In this document: one piece after another, positions 33,263-42,316 of the stretch | How the letters are laid out: every line of letters starts with the position of its first letter | Numbering within the stretch: the stretch's first letter is position 1 | Assembly: GCA_964607515.1 (NCBI GenBank) | Contig: CAZSKU010000011.1 | Location: forward strand, 10,997 to 74,996 | Length of the DNA stretch: 64,000 nt | DNA from: UBA6080 sp964607515 | Lineage (GTDB): Bacteria; Fermentibacterota; Fermentibacteria; Fermentibacterales; JCC-6 | Direction: 5' to 3' | Program-made: the position numbers and the translations under genes | Notes under the pieces: generated by a model | Databases searched by the model: none | What the model was told of the DNA's origin: nothing | What the model saw: only the letters and a program-made list of their open reading frames with translations

Positions 33263-34032
33263 CCTCTGATCACCGCCTTCCATGTTCCCGGCGAAGCGTG
33301 CACCCTGCCGCCGTCCCGATCGGCCAGCAGGCAGACCTTCTTGCCGGGCATGAAGAGGACCTCCCAGGCGGAAAGGACCAGGGGGCCCTCGACCTTTTCC
33401 ATCATGTACGGGCCGCCGTCTATCACCGGACCCACAGGCAGGACCGGCCTTCCCAGGTTCCCCCAGTCCACCGAGTCCAGCGCCCCGGGCATGTGAAGGG
33501 GCCTGGGCTTTCCGTCGTCTCCGGTTCTTCCCCAGTCCCAGATCCTGTAGGTCACGTCGCAGTTGGCCTGAACCTCCAGTACCGACAGCCCGGGACCAAG
33601 GGAGTGCACCGTGCCCGCGGGAAGGTGCATGGTCATCCCTGGAAACGCCTCGTGGATCTCCAAGAGCCTTTCCGGGGCCCCCCTCTCAACCGCCGCCAGG
33701 AAGGATTCCCTGGTGGTGCCGGGAACCAGTCCGGCCATGATGGCGCCCCGCCCCTCCAGCACCACCCAGGTCTCGTCCTTGCCGGGGTAGCAGCCCCCGA
33801 AACCGGGGTGGACCTGAATGGACAGGTTCATGGAGGTGTGCAGAGTCTTGACCAGCAGGGGAAACCGGGAATCCTGCCAGACCGCCGCCAGTTCCGTGGG
33901 CTCACCGCCGGAAAGAGGCTCAAGAACCGCCGACTCGCCGGGATCGTCGTACACCCACCATAGCTCCCCCACTCCCCCGGGCAGTGATCCCCAAACCCTC
34001 TTCACCTTCCTGGGTACGCAGCGGTATATCAC
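33259..34032 (-). CDS. manA: mannose-6-phosphate isomerase, class I
   Basis: A 257-residue cupin-type isomerase interconverting fructose 6-phosphate and mannose 6-phosphate. Zinc ligands are visible: the Q-x-H pair in SIQVHPG, Glu in GKDETWVV, and His in PAGTVHSLG; the Arg-like active-site region follows in 'CDVTYRIWDWGR'. Shorter than E. coli ManA, like Bacillus-type enzymes. The GTG start at 34032 forms a GTGA junction; the frame reading upstream is shadow. With manC downstream it supplies GDP-mannose. Confidence 0.85.
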   Translation of the reverse strand: MIYRCVPRKVKRVWGSLPGGVGELWWVYDDPGESAVLEPLSGGEPTELAAVWQDSRFPLLVKTLHTSMNLSIQVHPGFGGCYPGKDETWVVLEGRGAIMAGLVPGTTRESFLAAVERGAPERLLEIHEAFPGMTMHLPAGTVHSLGPGLSVLEVQANCDVTYRIWDWGRTGDDGKPRPLHMPGALDSVDWGNLGRPVLPVGPVIDGGPYMMEKVEGPLVLSAWEVLFMPGKKVCLLADRDGGRVHASPGTWKAVIRG

Positions 34033-34724
34033 ATTTTCCCCCGGGCCGCGATCACCAGGTTTTCCGCCAGGGGGCCGCAGGTGCCGTCCCTCTCGGGGTG
34101 CCACTGAACCGCGGTGACCAGTCCGTCCAGGGAAACCATGGCCTCCAGAACCCCGTCGGAGCTCCTGGCGGCCTCCCGGTAGTCGGATGGAACCTCCTCC
34201 AGCGCCTGGTGATGGGAACTCCAGACCATGCACTTCCCTCCCAGCTGCCTTCTGAGGGGGGTTCCGAGGACGGTTTCCACTTCGTGAAGCCCCCCCTGGT
34301 GATCCAGGGCCCCGGGCACAGCCGACGGGATGTCCTGGATCAGAGTCGTTCCCTGGACGATCCCGGCCAGCTGCATCCCAAGACACACCGCAAGGACCGG
34401 AAGCCCGGCTTCCCGTGCAGCCCGGTAGACTTCCATGTCCCATAGCGGGCGATCCGTCTCGGGGTTCCTGCTGCCCCTGTCCTCCCTGTGGAACAGCGCC
34501 GGGGCCGGGTCCCTGCCGCCGGTCATCACCAGGCCGTGGAGTTCCCCGACCTGTTCAGAGGCTGGTCGGCCGGTACCCGGCAGGATTCCCAGGGGAACCG
34601 CGTCCAGGTCCCTGAAGAGCCTCATGTAGCTCTGGTTCAGGGTGAACTTCCATGGGCCGTAGAGATTCTCCCTCTCCGGAGGGTTGGCTTCCCAGAACAT
34701 GGTGAGCCCGATCCTCGGCTTCAC
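34029..34724 (-). CDS. class I glutamine amidotransferase-like / gamma-glutamyl hydrolase (peptidase C26, PuuD-like)
   Basis: A 231-residue GATase domain protein. The nucleophile elbow is AVCLGMQ, and the catalytic His-Glu pair is in QWHPE near the end; 'GLVMTGGRDPAP' and 'SSHHQALEEV' also fit family C26, which includes gamma-glutamyl-GABA hydrolase. The substrate is not determined. GTG at 34724 overlaps the nadA stop (GTGA). Its neighbours (nadA upstream, manA downstream) do not point to polyamine metabolism. Confidence 0.8.
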   Translation of the reverse strand: MKPRIGLTMFWEANPPERENLYGPWKFTLNQSYMRLFRDLDAVPLGILPGTGRPASEQVGELHGLVMTGGRDPAPALFHREDRGSRNPETDRPLWDMEVYRAAREAGLPVLAVCLGMQLAGIVQGTTLIQDIPSAVPGALDHQGGLHEVETVLGTPLRRQLGGKCMVWSSHHQALEEVPSDYREAARSSDGVLEAMVSLDGLVTAVQWHPERDGTCGPLAENLVIAARGKM

Positions 34725-35620
34725 AGTTCCGTCATCCTTTCCAGGGCCTTCAGGGCGGCGCTCATGAGGGCCTCCGGAATCACTATCCCCGGATCACCGC
34801 TTTCCAAAGCCCCTGCAACCATGGCCGGGGTGGCGTTCCTCATGTCCGGGCAACTGATGCCTCCCGCGGCGACGAAAGATCTGTCCGGGAAGAGAACAGA
34901 CAGCCTGTGTATCATCCCCTCCTCGGTTCCGATGATGAAGCGTTTTCTGTCGGAACCAGCCACGTAATCTATCATTCCGCCGGTTCCGAGGACCGCGTCG
35001 GCCTCCCGCCAGAATGCCGGAGGCGTCTCGGGATGCACCAGAACCGCCGCGTCGGGCCACTGGGAACGGGCCCGGCGCAGGTCCCTTACGTCAGCCCCGG
35101 AGTGGGTGTGGCATCCTCCCGGCCACGGGATCACCCGGCGGCCTGTCCTGGAGGCGGTGTACTCCGCCAGGTTCCTGTCGGGGCCGAAGAGGACGTCCCC
35201 CGGAGGGGCCGCCCGGACCACCCTTGCGGCGTTGGCGCTGGTGCAGCACGCCCAGCTCTCAGCCTTCACCTCAACCGGAGAGTTGACGTAGCTTACCAGG
35301 GCCGCTCCCGGGTGTTCGTTTTTCCAAGACCGGGCGTCCTCCCCGCTCATGCAGGCAGCCAGGGAGCAGTCCGCCCCGGGAGCCACCAGCCTCACCACCG
35401 AGCCCGGGGACAGAATCTTCGCGGTCTCCGCCATGAACCTGACTCCGCAGAGAATGACCAGTGGAGCGCCGGAGTCCCGGGCGAACCTGGAGAGCTCCAG
35501 GCTGTCCCCGACCATGTCCGCCAGTTCCTGAATCTCCCGGGGCTGGTAGCTGTGGGCCAGGACGACCGCGCCGGTCCTCTCCTTCAGCCGCGCCATCCCG
35601 ATCTTGTCAAGGTCCTTCAT
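34721..35620 (-). CDS. nadA: quinolinate synthase A
   Basis: A 299-residue [4Fe-4S] enzyme that condenses iminoaspartate with dihydroxyacetone phosphate in NAD synthesis. Expected motifs are present: 'VLAHSYQPREIQ', 'LCGVRFMAETAKIL' (first cluster Cys), 'SYVNSPVEVKAES', 'PWPGGCHTHS' (second) and 'GGISCPDMRN' (third). Starts with ATG behind GGGAGG; the start overlaps mnmA by 14 bases. NadB and NadC are not in the window. Confidence 0.92.
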   Translation of the reverse strand: MKDLDKIGMARLKERTGAVVLAHSYQPREIQELADMVGDSLELSRFARDSGAPLVILCGVRFMAETAKILSPGSVVRLVAPGADCSLAACMSGEDARSWKNEHPGAALVSYVNSPVEVKAESWACCTSANAARVVRAAPPGDVLFGPDRNLAEYTASRTGRRVIPWPGGCHTHSGADVRDLRRARSQWPDAAVLVHPETPPAFWREADAVLGTGGMIDYVAGSDRKRFIIGTEEGMIHRLSVLFPDRSFVAAGGISCPDMRNATPAMVAGALESGDPGIVIPEALMSAALKALERMTEL

Positions 35621-36587
35621 CCGCCGACCTCCCGATTATGGTTCCAGCCCCGAGAACCTGATCCTCCCGGTAGAACACCGCCAGCTGACCGGGCGCGACG
35701 GCCTTCTGCGGGCTGTGAAAAGTCACGGCGCACCGTTCGCCCCTCCTGGTGACGGTCCCCCGGGAGGCCCTGTGCCTGGAGCGGAGCTGAACGTCCCCCT
35801 CGAAAACGTCCTCCCGGGGCATTTCCAGGTCGTTGACCCCGGCCACCACACAACCCGCGGAGTACAGCTCTTCCGATTCCCCCACCACGAGCCGGTTCTC
35901 CCGGGGCTCCAGCCTGACCACGTACACGGGCCTTCCATGGGCTCCCACTCCCCTCCTCTGCCCCACGGTGTAGTGCCCGAGCCCCCGGTGCAATCCCGAA
36001 AACCTTCCGTCGGTGGTCACCACGGGGCCAGGTTCACCTCCCCTGTCAGGAACGAAGCACAGGTCCTGGCTTTCCCTGGCGATGAAGGGAAGCCCCGCCT
36101 CCTCCACCATGCTCCTCACCCCCTCCTTCGTGAACAAACCCAGGGGGAAGACGCACTCCGCCATTACCTTCCGGGGAACCAGCGCCAGGAAGTAGCTCTG
36201 GTCCTTTGAACGGTCCCTGGCCCTGAAAAGCCCCTTTCCGGTCTTGACCGCGTAGTGTCCCGTGACCAGCGCCTCCCCCGGACGGAGGATGGAATGGGCG
36301 CAGGCCAGCTTCACCCGGGCGTTGCACCGGGCGCAGGGGTTCGGCGTGAGCCCCTTCCGGTAAGCTTCCTCGGAGGGACCGAGTACCTCCCTGCGGAAAA
36401 GGTCCCGGGCATCCGCCACCTCCAGGCTGATCCCCAGCCGGGCCGACGCCTTCAGGGCCTCCGGGGGAGGACCGTTCCCCCGGGTGTCCACGAAAAGGGC
36501 CCTCACGGAACCGTATTCCCCGGCGCAGATCAGCATCGCGGCGGTGGAATCCACCCCCCCGGAAACACAGACCAGGGCGTCAGGCAC
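35607..36587 (-). CDS. mnmA: tRNA-specific 2-thiouridylase
   Basis: A 326-residue PP-loop enzyme that thiolates U34 of tRNA(Lys/Glu/Gln). The ATP pyrophosphatase loop is SGGVDST (9-15). Catalytic cysteines are expected in NPCARCN (about residue 80) and ESQDLCF (about 180), both present. The C-terminal beta-barrel is shorter than in E. coli. GTG at 36587 overlaps the phosphoglycerate mutase gene by eight bases. Confidence 0.9.
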   Translation of the reverse strand: MPDALVCVSGGVDSTAAMLICAGEYGSVRALFVDTRGNGPPPEALKASARLGISLEVADARDLFRREVLGPSEEAYRKGLTPNPCARCNARVKLACAHSILRPGEALVTGHYAVKTGKGLFRARDRSKDQSYFLALVPRKVMAECVFPLGLFTKEGVRSMVEEAGLPFIARESQDLCFVPDRGGEPGPVVTTDGRFSGLHRGLGHYTVGQRRGVGAHGRPVYVVRLEPRENRLVVGESEELYSAGCVVAGVNDLEMPREDVFEGDVQLRSRHRASRGTVTRRGERCAVTFHSPQKAVAPGQLAVFYREDQVLGAGTIIGRSADEGP

Positions 36588-37797
36588 CGAATTTCTCCAG
36601 CCTTCCCGCGGAAGCCAGCAGAAGGGGCATCAGGTCCAGGGAGTTCAGGGTGCCCAGAGCGCCGGCCGCCGCCTGGCGTTCCGAAAAGGCTCCGCTCCAT
36701 CCCGCCCGTTGAAAACCGCCTCGCACCAGCAGGGGCACCGGGTGCCAGCTGTGCATCTTCATGGCGCACGGTGTGCTGTGGTCCCCGGTGACCGCCACCA
36801 CATCGAAACCGGCCCTCAGAATTTCTGGAAGCGCCCTGTCGAACTCCTCCAGGGCAGCCTTCTTCCGTTCCCAGTCGCCGTCCTCTCCTGAACTGTCCGT
36901 GGGCTTGTGATGCAGAAAGACGAAGTCGCACCCACCGGCCCGGGAGTCGTGGACCGCCTTCACCTGGTCCTTGAGGTTTTCCGGGGCCGGCCGGGCAAGG
37001 GGCATTCCCAGAAGCGAAGCCAGCCCGCGGTACATGGGGTACACCGCCACTGCGGAGGGCCTGAGGCGGAAGCGGGATGCGAAACTCCTGTAATTCCGGT
37101 TCACCGATATGCCCCGGAGCAGAATGCCGTTGGCCCTGGGCCGGGGCCGGAGCAGATCGAGGGCCTGTCTCACGAACTCCCCCACCACCTCTGCGCTCCT
37201 GCGGCACTCCGGCGAAGGGGCCTCCACGGGCAGGGGAGCCAGCCCCTCGGCCCCCGGATCGGTGTCTCCCAGGCCGTCCGCCAGCCCGTCCCCCCGGAAC
37301 ACGGCACAGGCCCGGTGTTCCTTGACGGGCCTCACCATGACCTCGACTCCGGGGATGGTGATGGTGTCCAGAATCGCCGCAAGCTCCCCGCACTGCCCGG
37401 AGGATATCCTTCCGGCCCGCCTGTCCGTGATGATCCCGTCGCCGTCGAGGGTGCAGAAGTTTATCCGGGCCGCCAGATCTCCCCGAAGCAGGGGAAACCC
37501 GATTCCAAGAACCTCCAGCACGCCCCTGCCTATGAGGTTCTCCACGGGATCGTAGCCGAACAGTGCCATGTGAGCCGGTCCGCTTCCGGGGGTTATCCCC
37601 TGGGCCACGGGCACCAGCTGCCCCAGGGCCCCTTCCCGGGCCAGGGCGTCGAGGTTCGGAATCTCCGCCTCCTCCAGGGGGGTCCGGCGGTTCAACCCCG
37701 GGACGTTCACGTCCCCCAGCCCGTCCAGCACCGCCAGCAGAATGGAGCCCCCCCTGGGAACCGCCAGGCCTTCGGCCAGTTCCACCCCTGTCTTCAT
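36580..37797 (-). CDS. apgM: archaeal-type 2,3-bisphosphoglycerate-independent phosphoglycerate mutase
   Basis: A 405-residue alkaline-phosphatase-superfamily mutase, converting 3- to 2-phosphoglycerate. Seen: 'LAVLDGLGDVNVPGL' with metal Asp, 'TPLEEAEIPNLDALAREG', 'GITPGSGPAHMALFGYDP' (Ser nucleophile region), 'KPTDSSGEDGD' and 'VTGDHSTPCAMKMHSWHPVPLLV'. This pattern is the ApgM clade common in archaea and some deep bacteria, distinct from E. coli GpmI. ATG at 37797 makes an ATGA junction with purM; the longer frame upstream is shadow. Confidence 0.88.
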   Translation of the reverse strand: MKTGVELAEGLAVPRGGSILLAVLDGLGDVNVPGLNRRTPLEEAEIPNLDALAREGALGQLVPVAQGITPGSGPAHMALFGYDPVENLIGRGVLEVLGIGFPLLRGDLAARINFCTLDGDGIITDRRAGRISSGQCGELAAILDTITIPGVEVMVRPVKEHRACAVFRGDGLADGLGDTDPGAEGLAPLPVEAPSPECRRSAEVVGEFVRQALDLLRPRPRANGILLRGISVNRNYRSFASRFRLRPSAVAVYPMYRGLASLLGMPLARPAPENLKDQVKAVHDSRAGGCDFVFLHHKPTDSSGEDGDWERKKAALEEFDRALPEILRAGFDVVAVTGDHSTPCAMKMHSWHPVPLLVRGGFQRAGWSGAFSERQAAAGALGTLNSLDLMPLLLASAGRLEKFGA

Positions 37798-38831
37798 GCC
37801 TCCGCCTTCCTGTAGAGCACGCCCCGGCCGGTGATGATCTCTCCGGCGGGGAAGGGTTTCTCTCCCGCTTCCTCGAGAATCCGGATGACTTCGCCCGGTT
37901 CCGGCGTCACCATCAGGAAACCGACCCCCATGTTGAAGGCCAGTCTCATCTCTTCCTCCGCCACGCCACCCAGCCCGGATATGAGGCGGAAAATCGGAAG
38001 TACGGGCCAGCATGGATCGATCACCGCTCCGACCCCTTCAGGAAGTATCCTCTCGAGGTTGCCCGGCACCCCCCCGCCGGTGATGTGGGCCATCCCGGTG
38101 AGCAATCCCCTGGACAGCAGGGGCAGCACCGGGCGGAGGTAGCTCCTGTGCACCGCCAGCAGGGCCTCCCCCAGGGTGGCTCCCATGAGTTCCGCGGGCT
38201 TCAGTTCCAGGGGCATGCCCGCCTTCTCCAGAAGAACCCTTCTTGCCAGGGAGAATCCGTTGGTATGCAGGCCTGTGGAGGGCAGCCCCACGATTCGGTG
38301 TCCCGGTCTCACCTTCGATCCATCCACGATGTGGGATTCGTCCACCACTCCAACTATCGTTCCGGCCACGTCGTAGTCGCCCGGGCTGTAAAACCCCGGC
38401 ATCTCGGCGGTTTCTCCTCCCAGCAGGGCGCAATGGTTCTCGATGCACGCCCCTGCCATCCCGGTGACGATACGCGCCGCCGTGGCCGCGGACAGGGAAC
38501 CGCATGCGATGTAATCCAGGAAGAAGAGGGGGGAGGCCCCCTGCACCAGGATGTCGTTCACGCAATGGTTCACCAGGTCAGCCCCTACGGTGGAATAGTC
38601 GTCGGCCAAAGAGGCGACCTTCAGCTTCGTGCCGACCCCGTCGGTGCTGGCCACCAGCACCGGGGAGGAGATTCCGGGGAAATCGGCCCTGAACAGCCCC
38701 CCGAAATGGCCCAGATCGGAAAGGACCCTGGGGGTGAAGGTTCGCCGGACCTCGGCCTTCATCAGCGACACCGCCCGGTTTCCCTCCCGGATGTCCACAC
38801 CGCTGGCCCTGTAGTCCATGGCCGGCATCAC
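37794..38831 (-). CDS. purM: phosphoribosylformylglycinamidine cyclo-ligase (AIR synthetase)
   Basis: A 345-residue AIRS-family enzyme, fifth step of purine synthesis. N-terminal 'YRASGVDIREGNRAVSLMK', the ATP/formyl-GAR region 'LVASTDGVGTKLKVA', 'DLVNHCVNDILVQGASPLFFLDYIA', and C-terminal 'HITGGGVPGNLERILPEG' are diagnostic. GTG at 38831 overlaps the sugar-kinase stop (GTGA). Confidence 0.93.
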   Translation of the reverse strand: MMPAMDYRASGVDIREGNRAVSLMKAEVRRTFTPRVLSDLGHFGGLFRADFPGISSPVLVASTDGVGTKLKVASLADDYSTVGADLVNHCVNDILVQGASPLFFLDYIACGSLSAATAARIVTGMAGACIENHCALLGGETAEMPGFYSPGDYDVAGTIVGVVDESHIVDGSKVRPGHRIVGLPSTGLHTNGFSLARRVLLEKAGMPLELKPAELMGATLGEALLAVHRSYLRPVLPLLSRGLLTGMAHITGGGVPGNLERILPEGVGAVIDPCWPVLPIFRLISGLGGVAEEEMRLAFNMGVGFLMVTPEPGEVIRILEEAGEKPFPAGEIITGRGVLYRKAEA

Positions 38832-39742
38832 TCGATCCTGTCCAGCTGGTTCGTGGACAGGTAGTAGGCCAGCCTCTCCGACACGGTCCGGGAATCAATT
38901 TTCCTGAGCCCTTCCACCCCGAAGCCCTCGATGGCGAAGCCGGCGGTGACCGACCCGTAGCACATGGCCCGGGCAACGCTCCCGAGGTTGAGTTCACTCT
39001 GAGATCCCGACAGGTACGCCAGCATGCCGGCGGCGAAGCTGTCGCCGGCGCCGGTTGGATCCACCACTTTTTCCACAGGCACCGCGGGCATCATGAAGGG
39101 CACCCTGCCCCCCAGCACCATGGCCCCCTGGGCGCCCATCTTCACCACCACGAACTTGGGTCCCCGGTCCAGGAGGAACCGGCCCGCCTCGAACAGGTTT
39201 CCGCTTCCAGACACCTGTCGGGCCTCCGACGCGTTCACCAGCAGGATGTCAACCCTTCCCATGGCCTCCAGAACCAGCTCCCGCCGCCGGTCTATCCACA
39301 GGTTCATCGTGTCCATGGCCACCCACCTGGGGGCTGAGATCTGATCCATGACCCTGAGCTGGAGTTCAGGGTCTATGTTCGCCAGGAACACGCAGGGCGT
39401 CTCGCGGTAGGATTCGGGAAGCCTTGGTTCGAACCCGGCGAACACCCCCAGCTCCGTTCTGAGGGTTCTGGCGTCGCCGAAATCCGGCCCGTAAACCCCC
39501 TCCCAGCGGAAGGTCGGGCCCTGCCCCGTCACAAGCCCTGTCAGATCAATGTTCCTGGAGGCCAGAAAGTCCATCTCCGCCCTGGGGAAGTCAGGGCCCA
39601 CCACCCCCACCACCCTCACGGAGTCCAGAGGACATGCCGCCAAGGCGAAGTAAACCGCGGAGCCCCCGAGGGCGTCCTCCACCTTCCCGGCCGGGGTGGT
39701 GAGGGTGTCCAGAGCCACAGAGCCCACAACAAGAATAGCCAT
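38828..39742 (-). CDS. PfkB-family carbohydrate/nucleoside kinase
   Basis: A 304-residue ribokinase-fold kinase. The N-terminal Gly-Gly motif is 'DALGGSAVYFALAAC' and the catalytic base motif is DPTGAGDSFAAG near residue 240. Substrate-lid residues do not match ribokinase or fructokinase well, and 'GLVTGQGPTFRWEGVYGPDF' is typical of PfkB proteins near purine and tRNA genes with unclear substrate. Ends in a GTGA junction with purM; it begins nine bases after argS. Confidence 0.82.
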   Translation of the reverse strand: MAILVVGSVALDTLTTPAGKVEDALGGSAVYFALAACPLDSVRVVGVVGPDFPRAEMDFLASRNIDLTGLVTGQGPTFRWEGVYGPDFGDARTLRTELGVFAGFEPRLPESYRETPCVFLANIDPELQLRVMDQISAPRWVAMDTMNLWIDRRRELVLEAMGRVDILLVNASEARQVSGSGNLFEAGRFLLDRGPKFVVVKMGAQGAMVLGGRVPFMMPAVPVEKVVDPTGAGDSFAAGMLAYLSGSQSELNLGSVARAMCYGSVTAGFAIEGFGVEGLRKIDSRTVSERLAYYLSTNQLDRIE

Positions 39743-39751
39743 GCGGTACCT

Positions 39752-41416
39752 CTACATCCTTTCCGGGGCGGATACGCCCAGAACTCCGAGAAGACCCTTC
39801 AAACCCTCTCTGCAAGCCAGGCAGAGCATCATCCGGGTCCTGCTGAGGGCAGGGTTCTCAGGGTCCATAACCCTGTGGTGCGCGTAAAAACCGTGAAACG
39901 CCGTCGCAAGTTCCGCCGCGGCGTCGGTTATCCTGTGGGGGGCCAGCTCGTCGGCCGCCTCCGCGACCCTCACCGGAAGGGCCTCCAGAAGCCGGAGAAG
40001 TTCCCTTTCCCGGGGTTCCGTGAGCAGGTCCTCCCCCCGTTCGTCTCCGGGTCCGGAGTAACCCCCGTCGGCGGTTCTCAGGATTCCCGCGATCCGGGCG
40101 AAGGCGTACTGAATGTAGTAGACCGGGTTTTCCTCGGTGTTCCTGGCGGCCGCCTCAAGGTCGAAGTCCATGTGGGCCTCCGCTTTCCGGGTGAGGAAAA
40201 GGTATCGGGTCACGTCCGGGCTGCCCACTTCCTTCACCAGGTCCCTCAGGGTAACGAACTCGCCGGACCTGGTTGACATCTTCACCGACTCCCCCCCCCG
40301 GGACAGGGTTACGAACTGGTGGATCACCGTCCGAAGAACCGACTTGACCCGCTCCGCCCCGAGAAGTGCAGCCACCGCGGCCTCCACGTCCCGGCTGGTG
40401 TCTATGTGGTCGCTGCCGAACACGTCCACCAGCAGATCGAATCCCCTGGCGAACTTGTCCAGGTGGTAGGCTATGTCAGGCATTCTGTAGGTGTATCCCC
40501 CGCCGGCCCTCTTCACCACCCGGTCCTCGGGGCGGCCCAGGGCGGTGAGTTTCAGCCATGTCCTGCCGGAACCGTCCGGGTCGGGCCACGCCAGCCCCGC
40601 GGCCTTCAGGGCCTCGAGAGCCCTTTCCACAGCGTCCGGAATGAGTTCGCTCTCGGCGAAATACCTGTCGAAGCGGATTCCGAGGAGTTCCAGGTCGTCC
40701 CGGATGAGCCGGAACGCCCTGTCCACGGCTTCAGTCCGGAATGCGTCCCTGTCCCCGGGCCATGACAGGTTTGAGTCCCGCGAGGCCAGGTTCCGGGCCC
40801 ATTCTGTGATGTAATCACCATGGTAGCCGCCTTCGGGCACCGGGGTGTCCCTCCCGGACACCTGATCGTACCGGGCGGCCAGGGATTCCGCCAGCCGCTC
40901 CATCTGCCTGCCGGCGTCGTTGAAGTAGTACTCCCGGTGGACCGACCATCCCACCGCCTCCAGAAGCCTGCTGATGGCGTCGCCCAGAACAGCCTGGCGG
41001 CAGTGGCCCACGGTCAGCGGGCCCGTGGGGTTTGAGCTGACGAACTCCACCATGGCCCTGCCCTTGGGATCTCCCCCGGCCAGCATGCCCGCCAGCCCCT
41101 CCCGGGCCAGCCTTCCGGCCACGGAAACCAGGTAGCCGGGATTCAGGGTGACGTTCACGAACCCCGGCCCGTCCACCCTTACCGAGGACACGAAATCGAA
41201 TCCACCGGCCCCCCGGGCCATCACTTCGGCGATGGCCTCCGGGGACCTTCGAAGCATTCTGGCCAGCCCCATGGCCGAGTTGCTGGACAGGTCCCCGAAG
41301 GCGGCATTGCCGGGATCCCCGACCGTCACGCTGATTCCCGGGAAGTCGAATTCCCGGGAAAGGGCCTCGGCCATGCCCCTGGAGAGACTAGTCCTGACGG
41401 AGAACGGGGAATTCAT
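39752..41416 (-). CDS. argS: arginyl-tRNA synthetase
   Basis: A 554-residue class I synthetase. The HIGH-type motif is in 'NPTGPLTVGHCRQAVLGDA' and the KMSK-type motif is KMSTR followed by 'SGEFVTLRDL'. An N-terminal Add-1 domain (about 1-100) and a C-terminal DALR anticodon-binding domain ('YAFARIAGIL...') complete the expected layout. The first 29 bases overlap rsfS. Some HIGH residues deviate (T-V-G-H), as in many ArgRS proteins. Confidence 0.92.
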   Translation of the reverse strand: MNSPFSVRTSLSRGMAEALSREFDFPGISVTVGDPGNAAFGDLSSNSAMGLARMLRRSPEAIAEVMARGAGGFDFVSSVRVDGPGFVNVTLNPGYLVSVAGRLAREGLAGMLAGGDPKGRAMVEFVSSNPTGPLTVGHCRQAVLGDAISRLLEAVGWSVHREYYFNDAGRQMERLAESLAARYDQVSGRDTPVPEGGYHGDYITEWARNLASRDSNLSWPGDRDAFRTEAVDRAFRLIRDDLELLGIRFDRYFAESELIPDAVERALEALKAAGLAWPDPDGSGRTWLKLTALGRPEDRVVKRAGGGYTYRMPDIAYHLDKFARGFDLLVDVFGSDHIDTSRDVEAAVAALLGAERVKSVLRTVIHQFVTLSRGGESVKMSTRSGEFVTLRDLVKEVGSPDVTRYLFLTRKAEAHMDFDLEAAARNTEENPVYYIQYAFARIAGILRTADGGYSGPGDERGEDLLTEPRERELLRLLEALPVRVAEAADELAPHRITDAAAELATAFHGFYAHHRVMDPENPALSRTRMMLCLACREGLKGLLGVLGVSAPERM

Positions 41417-41789
41417 CTTCCGCCCCTACGGCGGCGTCGGGGTATTCCTGGCAGGGAGCGTCGCTCCAGAGGGTTTCCAGGGAGTAGTACGCTCTGGTTT
41501 CCGGCAGGAACACGTGCACCACGAAGTCCACGAAGTCCAGAAGGATCCAGCTGCCCTGATCGTATCCTTCCACGTGGTGGATCCTCCTTCCCAGTTTCCG
41601 GACCTCCCTCTCCACATGGTCCGCTATGGACCTGGCCTGTATCCTGGTATCCGCGGTGGCCAGGACGAAAACGTCCATGGTGAGCGGGAACTCGGACATG
41701 TCCATGGCTCTCACCCCGCGACCGTGGCGCTGGTGTATGGCGTCAACCACGGTCTGGAGGATGTCGGCGCCCTCGGTTGTCTCCGTCAA
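41388..41789 (-). CDS. rsfS: ribosome silencing factor
   Basis: A 133-residue RsfS/Iojap protein that binds ribosomal protein uL14 and blocks subunit joining under starvation. Family motifs: 'VFVLATADTRIQARSIADHVEREV', 'EGYDQGSWILLDFVDFVVHVFLPETRAYYSLETLW' (given in outline), with the conserved W and D. TTG at 41789 is chosen because GGAGG lies five bases upstream; reading further up is the shadow of the neighbouring gene. Confidence 0.88.
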   Translation of the reverse strand: MTETTEGADILQTVVDAIHQRHGRGVRAMDMSEFPLTMDVFVLATADTRIQARSIADHVEREVRKLGRRIHHVEGYDQGSWILLDFVDFVVHVFLPETRAYYSLETLWSDAPCQEYPDAAVGAEDEFPVLRQD

Positions 41790-41803
41790 ACCGACCTCCG
41801 GTT

Positions 41804-42316
41804 TCAGTTGGGAGTGACGGGCATGAACGTCCTGCCCGCCAGATCTCGACCTATGTACACCGTTACGTCCACTTCCGGCGGGCCGGAACTTGGCAGGCTC
41901 CACACGATGCTGCTGTCGGGAATCCCGAGCCTTTCCGCAACCGCCTTGGCTGCGCCAGCCCCGGGTACGTGGGAGACGATCACGGTCTCGTGGTAGTCGT
42001 GCCGGTCCGCATCCCTTGCGCTCATGGGGGCCACGAAGAAGACTTCGCCGCCCCGGCCCTCCAGGTGGCGCTGAACCTCCCTGCCCTTTCCGTCAATGCC
42101 GCTTCCGTTGCACACTATCACCCTGACGGTGTCCGGCACCGGCCCTGAGTATCCCGGCTGGGCCTCCCGCCCGGGTTCCGGCTCCGGGTCGGGAGCCTCC
42201 GGGGAGTAGACCACCGCCAGCACTATGGCACACAGCGTGAGGATTCCCAGGACCACCCGCCAGATTCTGCCGGATTCCTCCCGGGCTGCTCTGCGGTTCC
42301 TCCGGGCAGCGGTCAA
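41804..42316 (-). CDS. LytR C-terminal domain (LytR_C) membrane protein
   Basis: A 170-residue protein with a basic N-terminus, one membrane helix (about 18-40, 'WRVVLGILTLCAIVLAVVY'), a Pro/Glu linker and a LytR_C domain ('VRVIVCNGSGIDGKGREVQRHLEGRGGEV'... 'VSHVPGAGAAKAVAERLG'). The domain faces the periplasm and may bind cell-wall polymers, but it lacks the LytR-CpsA-Psr catalytic domain. TTG at 42316 overlaps the HIT stop (TTGA). A LytR_C protein ahead of rsfS is a recurrent bacterial arrangement. Confidence 0.75.
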   Translation of the reverse strand: MTAARRNRRAAREESGRIWRVVLGILTLCAIVLAVVYSPEAPDPEPEPGREAQPGYSGPVPDTVRVIVCNGSGIDGKGREVQRHLEGRGGEVFFVAPMSARDADRHDYHETVIVSHVPGAGAAKAVAERLGIPDSSIVWSLPSSGPPEVDVTVYIGRDLAGRTFMPVTPN

